A stretch of 64,000 nucleotides of DNA from JBAZPT01 sp041645535 (GTDB taxonomy: Bacteria; Patescibacteriota; Minisyncoccia; Moranbacterales; UBA2206): NCBI GenBank assembly GCA_041645535.1, contig JBAZPT010000003.1:1-64000 (forward strand), read 5' to 3'. Every line of letters starts with the position of its first letter. Position 1 is the first letter of the stretch. This document shows positions 1 through 8,253 of the stretch, in pieces. A program made the position numbers and the translations under genes. The notes under the pieces were generated by a model, which made no database searches, had not been told where the DNA came from, and was given only the letters and a program-made list of their open reading frames with translations.

Positions 1-33
1 CTCCTGTGGAGATGGAGTATATTCTTTTTTCAT
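1..33 (-). CDS. 5' end of a gene running off the window
   Basis: A possible ATG on the minus strand at 33-31 opens a frame beginning MKKEYTPSPQE that continues past the window edge. There is no clear Shine-Dalgarno, and eleven residues are too few to assign a family. Reported only so that the edge is not read as empty. Confidence 0.25.
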   Translation of the reverse strand, partial: MKKEYTPSPQE

Positions 34-350
34 AGTTTTGTTGTAAGCTACGGAAAAATAAAAAATAAATTTGCCCCGACTTAATCGACCAACAGGGCGA
101 AAAAGAATTTTTTATTATTTCACATAATGCGCAGCTATGCGATGCCCCGCGAAGCGGGGTTTGGGCCTGCCGCATAGCGGGAGTTGTGCGATGTGTCGCT
201 GCGCGTTTGTTAGCTCAAATTAATATTTATTTCACAGCCCAAATCGCAGAGCTGCGCATTGTAGGGAAATGGAGCGCGAAGCAGCGACATTTCGCTACAA
301 CTCTTTATTATGCGATTTAATGTTGGTTAATGTGCTTAAATTTGCTGTTA
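34..350. repeat. Gene-free stretch with several imperfect palindromes
   Basis: No reading frame here looks real. The stretch holds several GC-rich hairpins in an AT-rich background: a stem CCCCGC/GCGGGG near 141-159, repeated GCGCAG/CTGCGC words near 130, 210 and 254, and a longer pair TGTAGGGAAATG...CATTTCGCTACA at about 260-301. They resemble the palindromes found inside genes elsewhere in the window. A structured leader or small RNA is possible but nothing recognisable was seen. Confidence 0.4.
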
Positions 351-380
351 TTGCGAAGTATGGTATAAGTGTGATATAAT
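351..380 (+). promoter_or_regulatory. Sigma-70-type promoter for xerC-prfA
   Basis: TTGCGA at 351-356 and TATAAT at 375-380 with an 18-bp spacer, 33 bp upstream of the xerC start. It probably drives the overlapping xerC-prfA pair. Confidence 0.6.
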
Positions 381-412
381 TACCTCACTAGAATAAGTAT
401 AACATAAAAAGT

Positions 413-1234
413 ATGGATCTTCAAGAGCTTTTGGAAAAAATCAAGGATGAGCTGAAATTGCGCAATTATAGCCCGCGGACAATTGAGAGTTATTTGGGTT
501 GCCTGGCTGGCTATTTTCACTACATTAAAACTATTAAAAAAGATCCGGACATTCCCCTGCTCAAAAAATATCTACTGGAAAAACAGGCGCGCGGACAATC
601 GCCTCAAACAATTAATCTGCATCTCAATGCCGTTAAATATTTTTACCGCGAAATATACAAAAGCCGGGTTCGCATAGATATCAAATTCGCCAAGACTTCG
701 CAAAAATTACCGGTTGTGCTTTCGCGGATTGAAATAGACAAAATTATTGAATCGATTGAAAACAGAAAGCATAAATTGCTCATTTCCCTGGCTTATGGCG
801 CTGGCCTGCGAGTGAGCGAGGCTATAAATTTGAGAAATAGAGATGTGAATTTGGATGAACTCACTATCCACCTGAAAAACTCCAAAGGAAACAAGGACAG
901 AATCACTATATTTCCGGAAAAACTCAAAGCGGACCTTTCTGAAATGATGGCGCTCCAGCATGGCAATGAATATGTTTTTGAGTCCGAGCGCGGCGGAAAG
1001 CTCACTGAACGGACGGCTCAGTTAGTCTTTGAAAAAGCCCTGAAAAGAGCTAACATAGAAAAAGAGGCAACATTCCACAGCCTGCGCCACAGTTTCGCCA
1101 CCCATCTCCTGGAAAATGGCGTGGATGTGAGATATGTGCAAGAATTGCTAGGACACCAAAATATCCGCACCACCCAGCTATATACAAAAGTCACCAATCC
1201 TAATTTAAAAAGAATAAAAAGCCCATTGGAATGA
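413..1234 (+). CDS. xerC: Tyrosine recombinase XerC/XerD family
   Basis: A 273-residue tyrosine recombinase of the Xer type, expected to resolve chromosome dimers by strand exchange at a dif-like site. An N-terminal SAM-like DNA-binding domain (about 1-90) precedes the catalytic domain. The catalytic residues are visible: R133 in GAGLRVSEA, H222 and R225 in HSLRHSFATH, H248 in ELLGHQN, and the nucleophile Y257. The length is usual for XerC/XerD, slightly short. With a single Xer protein in view, C and D cannot be told apart. Its stop overlaps the prfA start as ATGA, so the two are translationally coupled. It could instead be an integrase of a mobile element, but the neighbouring core genes argue against that. 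Confidence 0.88.
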   Translation: MDLQELLEKIKDELKLRNYSPRTIESYLGCLAGYFHYIKTIKKDPDIPLLKKYLLEKQARGQSPQTINLHLNAVKYFYREIYKSRVRIDIKFAKTSQKLPVVLSRIEIDKIIESIENRKHKLLISLAYGAGLRVSEAINLRNRDVNLDELTIHLKNSKGNKDRITIFPEKLKADLSEMMALQHGNEYVFESERGGKLTERTAQLVFEKALKRANIEKEATFHSLRHSFATHLLENGVDVRYVQELLGHQNIRTTQLYTKVTNPNLKRIKSPLE

Positions 1235-2295
1235 AATCGCAAATCGAAGAGATCAAAAAAGAATATCAAGACATTCAAACCCAGTTGAATTCAACTGGGG
1301 AAGTTTTAGATCCTCAAAAAATGGCGAAATTAGGCAAAAGACAGGCCGAACTGGCTGAAGTCGTAGGTATTATCAATGAATATGAAAAAACAGAAAAGGA
1401 AATGAAAGAAAATGCCAAAATCATAAATCTGGAAGAAGACGGCGAACTCAAGCAAATGGCCATGGATGAAAATATCAAGCTTTCCGAAAGAAAAGCAGAA
1501 TTGGAAAAAGAACTGGAAAAACTTTTAATCCCCAAAAACCCAAATGATTCCAAGGATGTTATTGTGGAAATTCGCGCCGGCGCCGGCGGAGATGAATCCG
1601 CGCTTTTTGCAGCCGATTTGTTCCGAATGTATTCACACTACGCGGAAAAAAACGGTTGGAAAACTTCGCTTTTGAATTCCAGCACAATCGGCATCGGCGG
1701 TTTCAAGGAGGTAACATTCGAAATTAATGGGAAGGATGTTTTTGCCAAGATAAAATATGAATCCGGCGTGCACCGGGTGCAAAGAATCCCGGAAACCGAA
1801 AAATCCGGACGGATCCACACTTCCACCGCCACCGTGGCAGTTCTTCCCCAGGCCGAAGAAGTGGAGCTAAAAATTGAAGAAAAAGACCTGCGCATTGACA
1901 CTTTTTGCTCTTCCGGACCCGGCGGACAGTCCGTAAATACCACCAAAAGCGCTGTGAGAATTACCCATATTCCCACCGGCCTTATCGTCAGTTGCCAGGA
2001 TGGAAAATCCCAGCTCAAAAACAAAGACAAGGCTATGAAAGTTTTGCGTTCGCGCCTCGTACAGGCGGAAGAAGAAAAAAAATCCAAAGAAATGGGCGAC
2101 GCCCGAAAAAGCCAGATTGGCACCGGCGACCGCAGTGAAAAAATCCGGACTTATAATTTCCCACAGGACCGCGTCACCGACCATCGCGTGAAAATGAACT
2201 GGAGCAATCTGCCGGGCATTTTGGATGGGAACATTGAAGAAATTATCAACGCCCTTCAGGAAGAAGATATTAAGCTTAAGATGCAAGCATCTTGA
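1231..2295 (+). CDS. prfA: Peptide chain release factor 1
   Basis: Class-I release factor RF1 (354 aa), which recognises UAA and UAG stops and triggers peptidyl-tRNA hydrolysis on the ribosome. The GGQ motif is at 231-233 in SSGPGGQSVNTT. The codon-recognition tripeptide is PET at 187-189, which fits the PxT signature of RF1 rather than the SPF of RF2. It starts in a 4-bp ATGA overlap with xerC. prmC, the methylase that modifies the GGQ glutamine, lies just downstream, a common pairing. UGA stops in this window imply an RF2 elsewhere. Confidence 0.95.
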   Translation: MKSQIEEIKKEYQDIQTQLNSTGEVLDPQKMAKLGKRQAELAEVVGIINEYEKTEKEMKENAKIINLEEDGELKQMAMDENIKLSERKAELEKELEKLLIPKNPNDSKDVIVEIRAGAGGDESALFAADLFRMYSHYAEKNGWKTSLLNSSTIGIGGFKEVTFEINGKDVFAKIKYESGVHRVQRIPETEKSGRIHTSTATVAVLPQAEEVELKIEEKDLRIDTFCSSGPGGQSVNTTKSAVRITHIPTGLIVSCQDGKSQLKNKDKAMKVLRSRLVQAEEEKKSKEMGDARKSQIGTGDRSEKIRTYNFPQDRVTDHRVKMNWSNLPGILDGNIEEIINALQEEDIKLKMQAS

Positions 2296-2411
2296 GAAGT
2301 CTAAAGTTTAAAGACTAAAGTCTAAATGAGATATAAAGTATTAAGGTCTAAACTTTTTTACTTTTTTATTTTAGACTTGCTTTAGTCTTTAGATTTTAGC
2401 CTTTAGACTTT
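2296..2411. repeat. AGTCTAAAG-type low-complexity repeats between prfA and prmC
   Basis: The 116-bp gap is built from repeats of a short word in both orientations (AGTCTAAAG, TTTAGACTT and variants), so it can fold back on itself. Related word repeats occur inside tsaD (30.0-30.3 kb) and leuS (51.5 kb). No promoter or terminator stands out. Confidence 0.6.
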
Positions 2412-3272
2412 ATGCGCACAATTAAAGATATTTTGACCAAATACCATAAAAAGCTCGATTCTTTAGATCTTGAGCTGCTTATTGCCAATTCTATTAAAAA
2501 ACCACGCGAATTCGTGCTAGCTCACCCGGAATTTTCTCTAAGTTCATTGAAAATTGAAAATTTAATCCGCCGGCTGGCGAAGAAAATTGCGCGCCGCAGG
2601 CGCGGTGAGCCTTTAGCCTATATTTTGGGCCATAAGGAGTTTTTTGGGCTTGATTTTAAGGTAAATCGGCACACGCTCATCCCCCGCCCGGAAACGGAAA
2701 TGCTGGTGGAAGAAGTTTTAAAGCTTGATCCAAAAAATAAAACCGTCATAGATATAGGCACAGGCAGTGGAAACATAATCATCAGCTTGATAAAAAATTT
2801 AAAAAATAAAAACAAATTTATTGCAACCGATATTTCAGCCAATGCATTAAAAGTTGCCAAACAAAACGCAAGGATCCATAAAGTCTCTGGCGATATAAAA
2901 TTCATAAAATCAGATCTGCTTGATTATTTTCTTGAACATCCTGCTTTGATAAAAAAAGATTGTGTTATCATTGCTAATCTGCCATATCTAGATTTAGGAT
3001 GGAAAACTTTACTCAAAAGCAGCGAAACAAAGGGATTAAAATTTGAACCACGGATCGCTCTTTATGCTGGCGAAGATGGACTAGACGCCTATCGCCAACT
3101 CGCTGGGCAATTAAAAAAAATGAAAAGTGTGATCAAAAATAAAATCACCATCCTCTGCGAGATCGGGCATATCCAAAAAAAGGGAATGGAAAATATGTTT
3201 TCTTTCGCCAATAAGGCTAGCTTCAAAAAGGATTTGGCCGGCAAGTGGCGGGTCTGCCAGATTTCCCTCTGA
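2412..3272 (+). CDS. prmC: Release factor glutamine methyltransferase
   Basis: N5-glutamine methyltransferase (286 aa) that methylates the GGQ glutamine of release factors using SAM. The N-terminal helical domain carries the family motif LIPRPETE (89-96). The SAM-binding glycine motif is DIGTGSGN (114-121). The substrate-binding motif normally written NPPY reads NLPY at 189-192, a small but real departure. The first of the two hydrophobic positions is the changed one, so activity may persist. It lies directly after prfA, its substrate gene, separated by a repeat-filled gap. Confidence 0.92.
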   Translation: MRTIKDILTKYHKKLDSLDLELLIANSIKKPREFVLAHPEFSLSSLKIENLIRRLAKKIARRRRGEPLAYILGHKEFFGLDFKVNRHTLIPRPETEMLVEEVLKLDPKNKTVIDIGTGSGNIIISLIKNLKNKNKFIATDISANALKVAKQNARIHKVSGDIKFIKSDLLDYFLEHPALIKKDCVIIANLPYLDLGWKTLLKSSETKGLKFEPRIALYAGEDGLDAYRQLAGQLKKMKSVIKNKITILCEIGHIQKKGMENMFSFANKASFKKDLAGKWRVCQISL

Positions 3273-3290
3273 TTTGAGAAGGCTTAAATA

Positions 3291-3327
3291 AAGCAAAAAA
3301 CCCTGAAATTTCAAGGGCTTTTTGCTT
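3291..3327. terminator. Strong hairpin terminator after prmC
   Basis: AAGCAAAAAACCC...GGGCTTTTTGCTT forms a long stem with T-runs on both strands. It ends the xerC-prfA-prmC transcript and could also stop transcription of the lysine-peptide gene arriving on the minus strand. Confidence 0.8.
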
Positions 3328-3457
3328 TATAACAATCGGTCTTTCTTGCTAAAAAAGCAGACTAAAAACCAAAAGTTGATAATATATTTTCCAATCCGCT
3401 GTCCGCTGGCGCCCAAATGGCGCCGAGCAGAGGCAGATTGTTTTTAGTTACAAAAGA

Positions 3458-3517
3458 CTATTTCTTTTTCTTTTTCGCAGCTTTTTTCTTTTTTGCAACT
3501 TTTTTCTTTTTTGCCAT
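3458..3517 (-). CDS. 19-residue lysine-rich peptide
   Basis: A tiny frame on the minus strand encodes MAKKKKVAKKKKAAKKKKK followed by TAG: 14 of 19 residues are lysine, arranged as [AV]AKKKK units. It would usually be dismissed, but it has a strong Shine-Dalgarno (GAAAGGACGG, spaced by TGAAACAAA) nearly identical to that of the gene at 3998. A near-consensus promoter lies upstream and a terminator downstream. The peptide resembles the basic tails of histone-H1-like proteins, so binding nucleic acid or ribosomes is a plausible role. This is inference from composition only. Confidence 0.6.
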   Translation of the reverse strand: MAKKKKVAKKKKAAKKKKK

Positions 3518-3653
3518 TTTGTTTCACCGTCCTTTCTATTTTTTTTACTGTTTGGCGAAATTCGCCTCGAGTTGATATTTTAATGTTATTTTTTCGACCT
3601 GATTTTTTATTTTTCGCAAAATTATTTTTGTTAAAATAATTTCACTTGTCTGT

Positions 3654-3682
3654 ATTATATAGCATATATTTTTTATTTGCAA
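3654..3682 (-). promoter_or_regulatory. Promoter of the lysine-rich peptide gene
   Basis: On the minus strand TTGCAA (3682-3677) and a perfect TATAAT (3659-3654) are separated by exactly 17 bp. Transcription would begin near 3647, leaving a leader of about 130 nt before the 19-codon frame. The AT-rich stretch from here to about 3840 holds no gene. Confidence 0.7.
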
Positions 3683-3874
3683 TAGCAAAAAGTTATCCAC
3701 AGGCACTATTTTTACCAAACTTCACAAATTACTACAAGCAAAATGTATTTTTAATTTCAAAAAACATCAACTTATTAAATTTTAAAAATTTAATAATTAA
3801 AAATTGATTTAAAATTTAAAATTTAAAATTAAAAATTGCCGCATATTATGCCCTAAACAAGCGCCTTTGTCCAG

Positions 3875-3902
3875 TTGACGCTATTTCCTGTTTTGCTAGA
3901 AT
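3875..3902 (+). promoter_or_regulatory. Promoter upstream of the gene at 3998
   Basis: TTGACG at 3875-3880 and TAGAAT at 3897-3902, 16-bp spacer. A hairpin (TCCCGC...GCGGGA, 3933-3961) follows in the untranslated leader. Confidence 0.55.
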
Positions 3903-3997
3903 TCAAAGACAAGCTTCATCGAAAGCACTTTTCCCGCGAAGCGGGATCCCGCTCTGCGGGAAATAATTCATTAAAAATAGAAAGGAAGGTGAAATAA

Positions 3998-4573
3998 ATG
4001 GAAAACGAACCAGAAACAAATATCGAGACAGGTAAAGCAAAACAGTGGCTCCAGGACAACCTCCGCATCATTATCAGCATTTTAATCGTTGTCGCGATCG
4101 CTGGAGGAATTTATTCCTATTCCAAGAGGAGCCAATCCCCATCTCAGGACTTAGCCAATCAAGAAATGAATCAGCCGGGGGAAGGCACCACTGAAGGCAT
4201 AGTGGCTGGAGACAAAACAACCGCGGGAACAAACACGGAAAACAAGCAGGGAGTTGCCGCCGCTACCAGCCAGGAAACAGACAATTCTTTTATTGAAACG
4301 GCAGGCAAAGGAGACAGCAGGACAAAATTAGCTCGCATGGCGCTAGCGAACTATCTGGAAAAAAATCCGGATTCGACTCTGACCCCGGAACACAAGATCT
4401 ATATTGAGGATTATCTCAGAAAGAATGTTCCGCCTCAGCGGGTTTTCGTCGGAACCTCATTAGAATTTTCCAAAGACTTGATTCAAAACGCGATTACAAA
4501 ATCCAAAACCCTAAACGACAGGCAGCTCAAAAACTTGCACAAATACTCCGTATTGGTGCCGTCTCTCACTTGA
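3998..4573 (+). CDS. Single-pass membrane protein of unknown function
   Basis: A 191-residue protein with a short cytoplasmic N-terminus, one membrane helix (about 28-46), a low-complexity Ser/Thr/Gly/Glu linker (about 50-110), and a compact charged C-terminal part (about 115-191) likely outside the membrane. No enzyme motif was recognised. The start is fixed by a strong Shine-Dalgarno (GAAAGGAAGGTGA). It appears to be transcribed alone, with its own promoter and a terminator. Likely a lineage-specific envelope protein. Confidence 0.75.
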   Translation: MENEPETNIETGKAKQWLQDNLRIIISILIVVAIAGGIYSYSKRSQSPSQDLANQEMNQPGEGTTEGIVAGDKTTAGTNTENKQGVAAATSQETDNSFIETAGKGDSRTKLARMALANYLEKNPDSTLTPEHKIYIEDYLRKNVPPQRVFVGTSLEFSKDLIQNAITKSKTLNDRQLKNLHKYSVLVPSLT

Positions 4574-4659
4574 TTTTCCCGAAGTAGCCAAGCCAAAACA
4601 CAAAGAAAAATTCTAATGTTCTTTTGGGTAATCTAAGTATATTACTACTTTACAATAGC

Positions 4660-4690
4660 AAATCCGCCTCTTCGGCGGATTTTGCGTTTT
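4660..4690. terminator. Hairpin between convergent genes
   Basis: AATCCGCC-TCTT-GGCGGATT stem followed by T-rich sequence. It separates the plus-strand gene at 3998 from the converging DUF192 gene. Confidence 0.75.
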
Positions 4691-4717
4691 AAATCAAGGC
4701 TAAGCCTTGACCGATTT

Positions 4718-5209
4718 TTAAGGCTTAGCCTTGGAAAAATTAGAAAATTCCACTTTGTCCCCTATCTTCAAATCTAGCTTCTCGCTTATCCCCGCGTTAA
4801 TTTCCAAAACCTTATCAACCGGACCAGGCGCTTGCACAACTTCCGCGCTACCCTGCGCGTGAGAAACATTTTTACTGATGTTTTCAATTTCATCGCTGGC
4901 AATCCAAATGATATCCAGATCAAACTGCATATCTTTCATCCAGAAAGAAACCTGGTTTGGTTTTTCAAAAACAAACAGCATAGCGCACTCCGGGCATAAT
5001 TCCGGCCGGCCGGAAAGCCCCAGCGCTCTTTTTTCAGAATTATCAACAACTTCCGCCAAAAAATTATAGTCATTGATCTTAATTTCCTTAATGCTATTCT
5101 CGGCTTCGGAAAACTGGGGCGCGACCATTTTTTCCCTTATTAAAAGCCAAAAAACACTGGCTATAACAATGACTGCGGCTAAAAAAATGATTAGAGTATT
5201 TTTTTTCAT
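4718..5209 (-). CDS. DUF192 family protein, membrane-anchored
   Basis: A 163-residue protein with an N-terminal membrane anchor (about 5-23) and one DUF192 domain (about 45-158). Typical sequence of this family is visible, including RALGLSGRPEL, MLFVFEKPN and FWMKDMQFDLDIIWI. The biochemical role of DUF192 is not established. Its start overlaps the stop of the upstream WecA/MraY-like gene by 4 bp, so the two are co-translated and may share an envelope role. Confidence 0.88.
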   Translation of the reverse strand: MKKNTLIIFLAAVIVIASVFWLLIREKMVAPQFSEAENSIKEIKINDYNFLAEVVDNSEKRALGLSGRPELCPECAMLFVFEKPNQVSFWMKDMQFDLDIIWIASDEIENISKNVSHAQGSAEVVQAPGPVDKVLEINAGISEKLDLKIGDKVEFSNFSKAKP

Positions 5210-6234
5210 TGCGCGGTTTTCATTCTTCTGATTTTTTTATTTATCACTAACAGGGAAACAGCCATGATCGCGGCCGTTGCCAAAAGGGTTATTGTTTTTC
5301 CGATAAACCTGGTGTTCAGCGCTACGGCTGAAATTAAAATCGTTATGGCATAAAAATAAAATGCTGTCTTTTTTTGCGACCATCCCAGGCTTAGCAATTT
5401 GTAGTGGATATGGAACATATCCGGCTGAAAAATGGATTTTTTGTTTTTAATCCTTTCGCCGATAACCCAAATAAAATCAATCACTGGAATAGACATCACT
5501 AAAATTGAGGTGGCGATTTTTGTGCCGGCAAAAATCGCCAGCACCGCCAAAATGAAGCCCATAAACATCGAGCCGGAGGTTCCGGCTAGAATCCGCGAAG
5601 GATAGAAATTAAAAATCAGAAAGCCCAGAGCGGTGCCGGCTACGATCATGGCTAGAATCGCCATCGGCGGCTGGTTGACTTCCGGTTTGAGGCTCAGAAA
5701 AAAAATAGTGAGCGCTCCAATAAAGGTTATCCCGCCGGAAAGTCCGTCTATTCCATCCAGCCAATTCATCGAATTTATCATCAAGACAATCCAAAAAATT
5801 ACCAGGAATACCGAAAAAATCACGCCCATTTCTGAATTCAGGCTCAAAATTCCGCCGGTTAGCGGATTAGTAATGAAATAAATCCTGACTCCCATAATAA
5901 AGACGATGATAGCCAAGGCTACCTGGAAAAAAAATTGGATCTTCCAATAAATCTCCTTGACATCGTCCCAAACGCCGACTAAAAGCAGAACAAGGGAGGC
6001 TGCCATAACTCCGTAAAGTTCCGAAGTAATTACCAGATCACTATTGAGAAGTATCGCGAGATTGAACGCAATTACCATAACTATTCCGCCCAAACGCATT
6101 GCTCCCGCGCTGTGGATATGCCGCGGCGAAGTCCTTCCCTGCCATTTCATTTTTTTACCAACGAAAATTCCAAGAATTATAAAAACCACTGTTATGAGGA
6201 AAGAAACTAGAAATGGAACCAAGTATTTAATCAT
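5206..6234 (-). CDS. UDP-HexNAc:polyprenyl-phosphate transferase, WecA/MraY family
   Basis: A 342-residue, roughly ten-helix membrane enzyme of glycosyltransferase family 4. It moves a sugar-1-phosphate from a UDP-sugar to undecaprenyl phosphate, starting polysaccharide or peptidoglycan lipid intermediates. Visible motifs: VWDD (88-91), the metal/uridine motif NSMNWLDGIDGL (154-165) and a histidine motif DMFHIHYKLL near 272-281. These look closer to WecA/TagO than to MraY, but substrate cannot be fixed from sequence. Overlap with the DUF192 gene and proximity to a GT2 suggest an envelope-glycan operon. Confidence 0.87.
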   Translation of the reverse strand: MIKYLVPFLVSFLITVVFIILGIFVGKKMKWQGRTSPRHIHSAGAMRLGGIVMVIAFNLAILLNSDLVITSELYGVMAASLVLLLVGVWDDVKEIYWKIQFFFQVALAIIVFIMGVRIYFITNPLTGGILSLNSEMGVIFSVFLVIFWIVLMINSMNWLDGIDGLSGGITFIGALTIFFLSLKPEVNQPPMAILAMIVAGTALGFLIFNFYPSRILAGTSGSMFMGFILAVLAIFAGTKIATSILVMSIPVIDFIWVIGERIKNKKSIFQPDMFHIHYKLLSLGWSQKKTAFYFYAITILISAVALNTRFIGKTITLLATAAIMAVSLLVINKKIRRMKTAQ

Positions 6235-6282
6235 TTAATTTACCCCGTTAAATTCCGCCCCGGGCGGAAAATTTAACCGTGG

Positions 6283-7818
6283 TCATTTTTTTCTGACTTT
6301 TTCAGTTACCCAAAATTCGCCGAAATATTTTCCGAACATCAGGCGCGTTTGTGATTCAATGGCCGGCATCGCGCCCAAAAAGGGCGCGGAAATCGGAACC
6401 AGCACCCATTGCAAAACCATATAAATATTGCGCCATTTGGAATATTTTTTCGGCCGCGGAGGCATCAAAAGGAAGCTCAAAGAAACAGAAATAATCAGTC
6501 CCATCATAGCGATGTTCATCAGGTTTCTGGTCATGAGCGGCAGATTGTGCGCCAGAACGCTTTGCCCGAAGACATCTCCTCCGATAATCAGCGGCAGCCA
6601 TCCCAGAATCGCCAAAATAAAAGGCGCCGTCGCCCAGGAGTGATGCCCCTCCAGCATTTCCAATGCCACCCGCGCTTTTCTGGCCAGACTGATTTTTTTG
6701 TTCGGGCCAATAGAGCGCATGATCACCGGAAAATTTTCAATGCCGTAAGCCCAGCGGCGCTTTTGCTTGTATTGATTGACGATTGTTTGCCAATACGACT
6801 CCGCCAAAACCGCGTCCAGCGACACGGGCAGATAAATCGGTTTCACTTTATAATCTCCGTTAAAATAGGCAAAGCATTTCCAATAAATTATGGAATCTTC
6901 GCTGATCATATTCACCGGCCAAAAATTCACATTTACCAGCGTGTCAAAAGACTCGCTGTGAGAGGAAAAAGTGACCATATATTCCGGCCGGGTGCTCTGG
7001 AAGATGTGCCAGAAGCTCGAGCCGGTGACAATTACGCGCACAAACGCGTTGGTATCCCACAAATTATTGTGATACATCGGCAGAGGCTGAAAGGCCATTT
7101 GCAATCGCTTGGGCTCCGTAATATAAGCATAGGTAAGCGCCGCGAAATATTGGGGATGAACCACGGTGTCGCAGTCAAAATTGGAAAAAATCACTTTTTT
7201 ATAATCTATTTGCCGCTCGGAAAGATATTGCATAAGCTCTTTGGCGGCGAACGAGGCATTCGAGGCTTTGCACTTAATCTCGCCGGCGCTTACGATATGG
7301 GTGGTGACAATAAAATCCCGGAATGTTCCGGAAAATTTATTTTTGAGATATTCCACTTTTTTCAGCCGGTGTTCCGGCGCTTCGCGCTCTTCCGTCGCCA
7401 AAAGGATTATGGTCTGTTCATTGGGAAAATTAGCCTCCGCCACCGATTGGATCGCCGGTTCAATAACTTCCGCTTCTTCTCCGGCCGTCGGCAGCATCAC
7501 CACATGGACAATATCTTTCCAATTCAAAACATCGCCTTCCGGTTTTACATTACGGCACTTTTCCCACCAATCAATTTTTTTGCCCTCCTTGAGCTTGCGG
7601 TAGCCGGCGATTGAATAAGACGCGATAAAAATAGTGCGGAAGATCCAATAAATGTCAAAAATAATGACAAAAACGGCCGCCCACACCGGCAGCCAGAAAG
7701 AAAAAATTATCATTCCCAGAAAAGTCGCCCATGTCAAAGTCCCTGGGATTATTTCCAAAATTCTCTGCACTCTTCTTTCTTTCGGATCAATAGTTTTTGG
7801 ATTGGGAAAATAAAACAT
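6283..7818 (-). CDS. Membrane glycosyltransferase family 2 (processive type)
   Basis: A 511-residue GT2 with two N-terminal helices (about 25-65), a cytosolic GT-A domain and three to four C-terminal helices (about 395-480). Seen motifs: VVMLPTAGEE at the start of the fold, the metal-binding DCD (215-217), the ED base region (307-308), and QKRRW (352-356), the acceptor-site signature of processive synthases. This layout matches cellulose/hyaluronan-synthase-like enzymes, so it probably extrudes or lipid-links an exopolysaccharide. The product is not predictable. A 9-bp gap links it to the upstream membrane gene. Confidence 0.85.
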   Translation of the reverse strand: MFYFPNPKTIDPKERRVQRILEIIPGTLTWATFLGMIIFSFWLPVWAAVFVIIFDIYWIFRTIFIASYSIAGYRKLKEGKKIDWWEKCRNVKPEGDVLNWKDIVHVVMLPTAGEEAEVIEPAIQSVAEANFPNEQTIILLATEEREAPEHRLKKVEYLKNKFSGTFRDFIVTTHIVSAGEIKCKASNASFAAKELMQYLSERQIDYKKVIFSNFDCDTVVHPQYFAALTYAYITEPKRLQMAFQPLPMYHNNLWDTNAFVRVIVTGSSFWHIFQSTRPEYMVTFSSHSESFDTLVNVNFWPVNMISEDSIIYWKCFAYFNGDYKVKPIYLPVSLDAVLAESYWQTIVNQYKQKRRWAYGIENFPVIMRSIGPNKKISLARKARVALEMLEGHHSWATAPFILAILGWLPLIIGGDVFGQSVLAHNLPLMTRNLMNIAMMGLIISVSLSFLLMPPRPKKYSKWRNIYMVLQWVLVPISAPFLGAMPAIESQTRLMFGKYFGEFWVTEKVRKK

Positions 7819-7827
7819 TTTATACGA

Positions 7828-8250
7828 CTAATAATTAATAATGATCATACTGGCTGAAGCCACAATCAGGCTCAATTGGATCATCAGCGTCGCAATCAGA
7901 AGCAAATAGCTGGCGATTCGTTCCCTTCTTTGATAAAAATACAAAGACAACGAAAGGTTGACGAGAAATAAAAACAGGCCTATTGCCGGCATTAAAAACA
8001 GGTTTTTCCAGTCTCCCAGCATATCCACCCCGAAGTAGACATTGTAATGGATAATTATCGGCAAGTCAACCGGCTGGATAAAAATTCCCAGCGCCGCCCA
8101 GTTAGCCAGGTTGGCTGCGCCAATAAACAAAGCAAGCCAGCGGACAATATGGCTTCGAAAAAAATCTTCGGCAAAAAAAGACCTGACTTTTTTCTTCAGG
8201 CTCACGCTCACAGCTTTACTTGAAATATTTTTTGAGCTTTCCCCTATCAT
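7828..8250 (-). CDS. Small three-helix membrane protein
   Basis: A 140-residue protein with three predicted membrane helices (about 37-57, 81-104, 112-137) and a basic N-terminus. No family was recognised. It lies between rmuC (4-bp gap) and the GT2 (9-bp gap) in one minus-strand operon, so it may assist the GT2. That is inference from position. Confidence 0.75.
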   Translation of the reverse strand: MIGESSKNISSKAVSVSLKKKVRSFFAEDFFRSHIVRWLALFIGAANLANWAALGIFIQPVDLPIIIHYNVYFGVDMLGDWKNLFLMPAIGLFLFLVNLSLSLYFYQRRERIASYLLLIATLMIQLSLIVASASMIIINY

Positions 8251-8253
8251 TTT

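Noticed and set aside
6409..7614. A 401-codon open frame on the plus strand opposite the GT2 gene
   Set aside because: It is wholly antisense to a gene with clear glycosyltransferase motifs and its own translation is low-complexity His/Arg/Asn-rich. A shadow frame.
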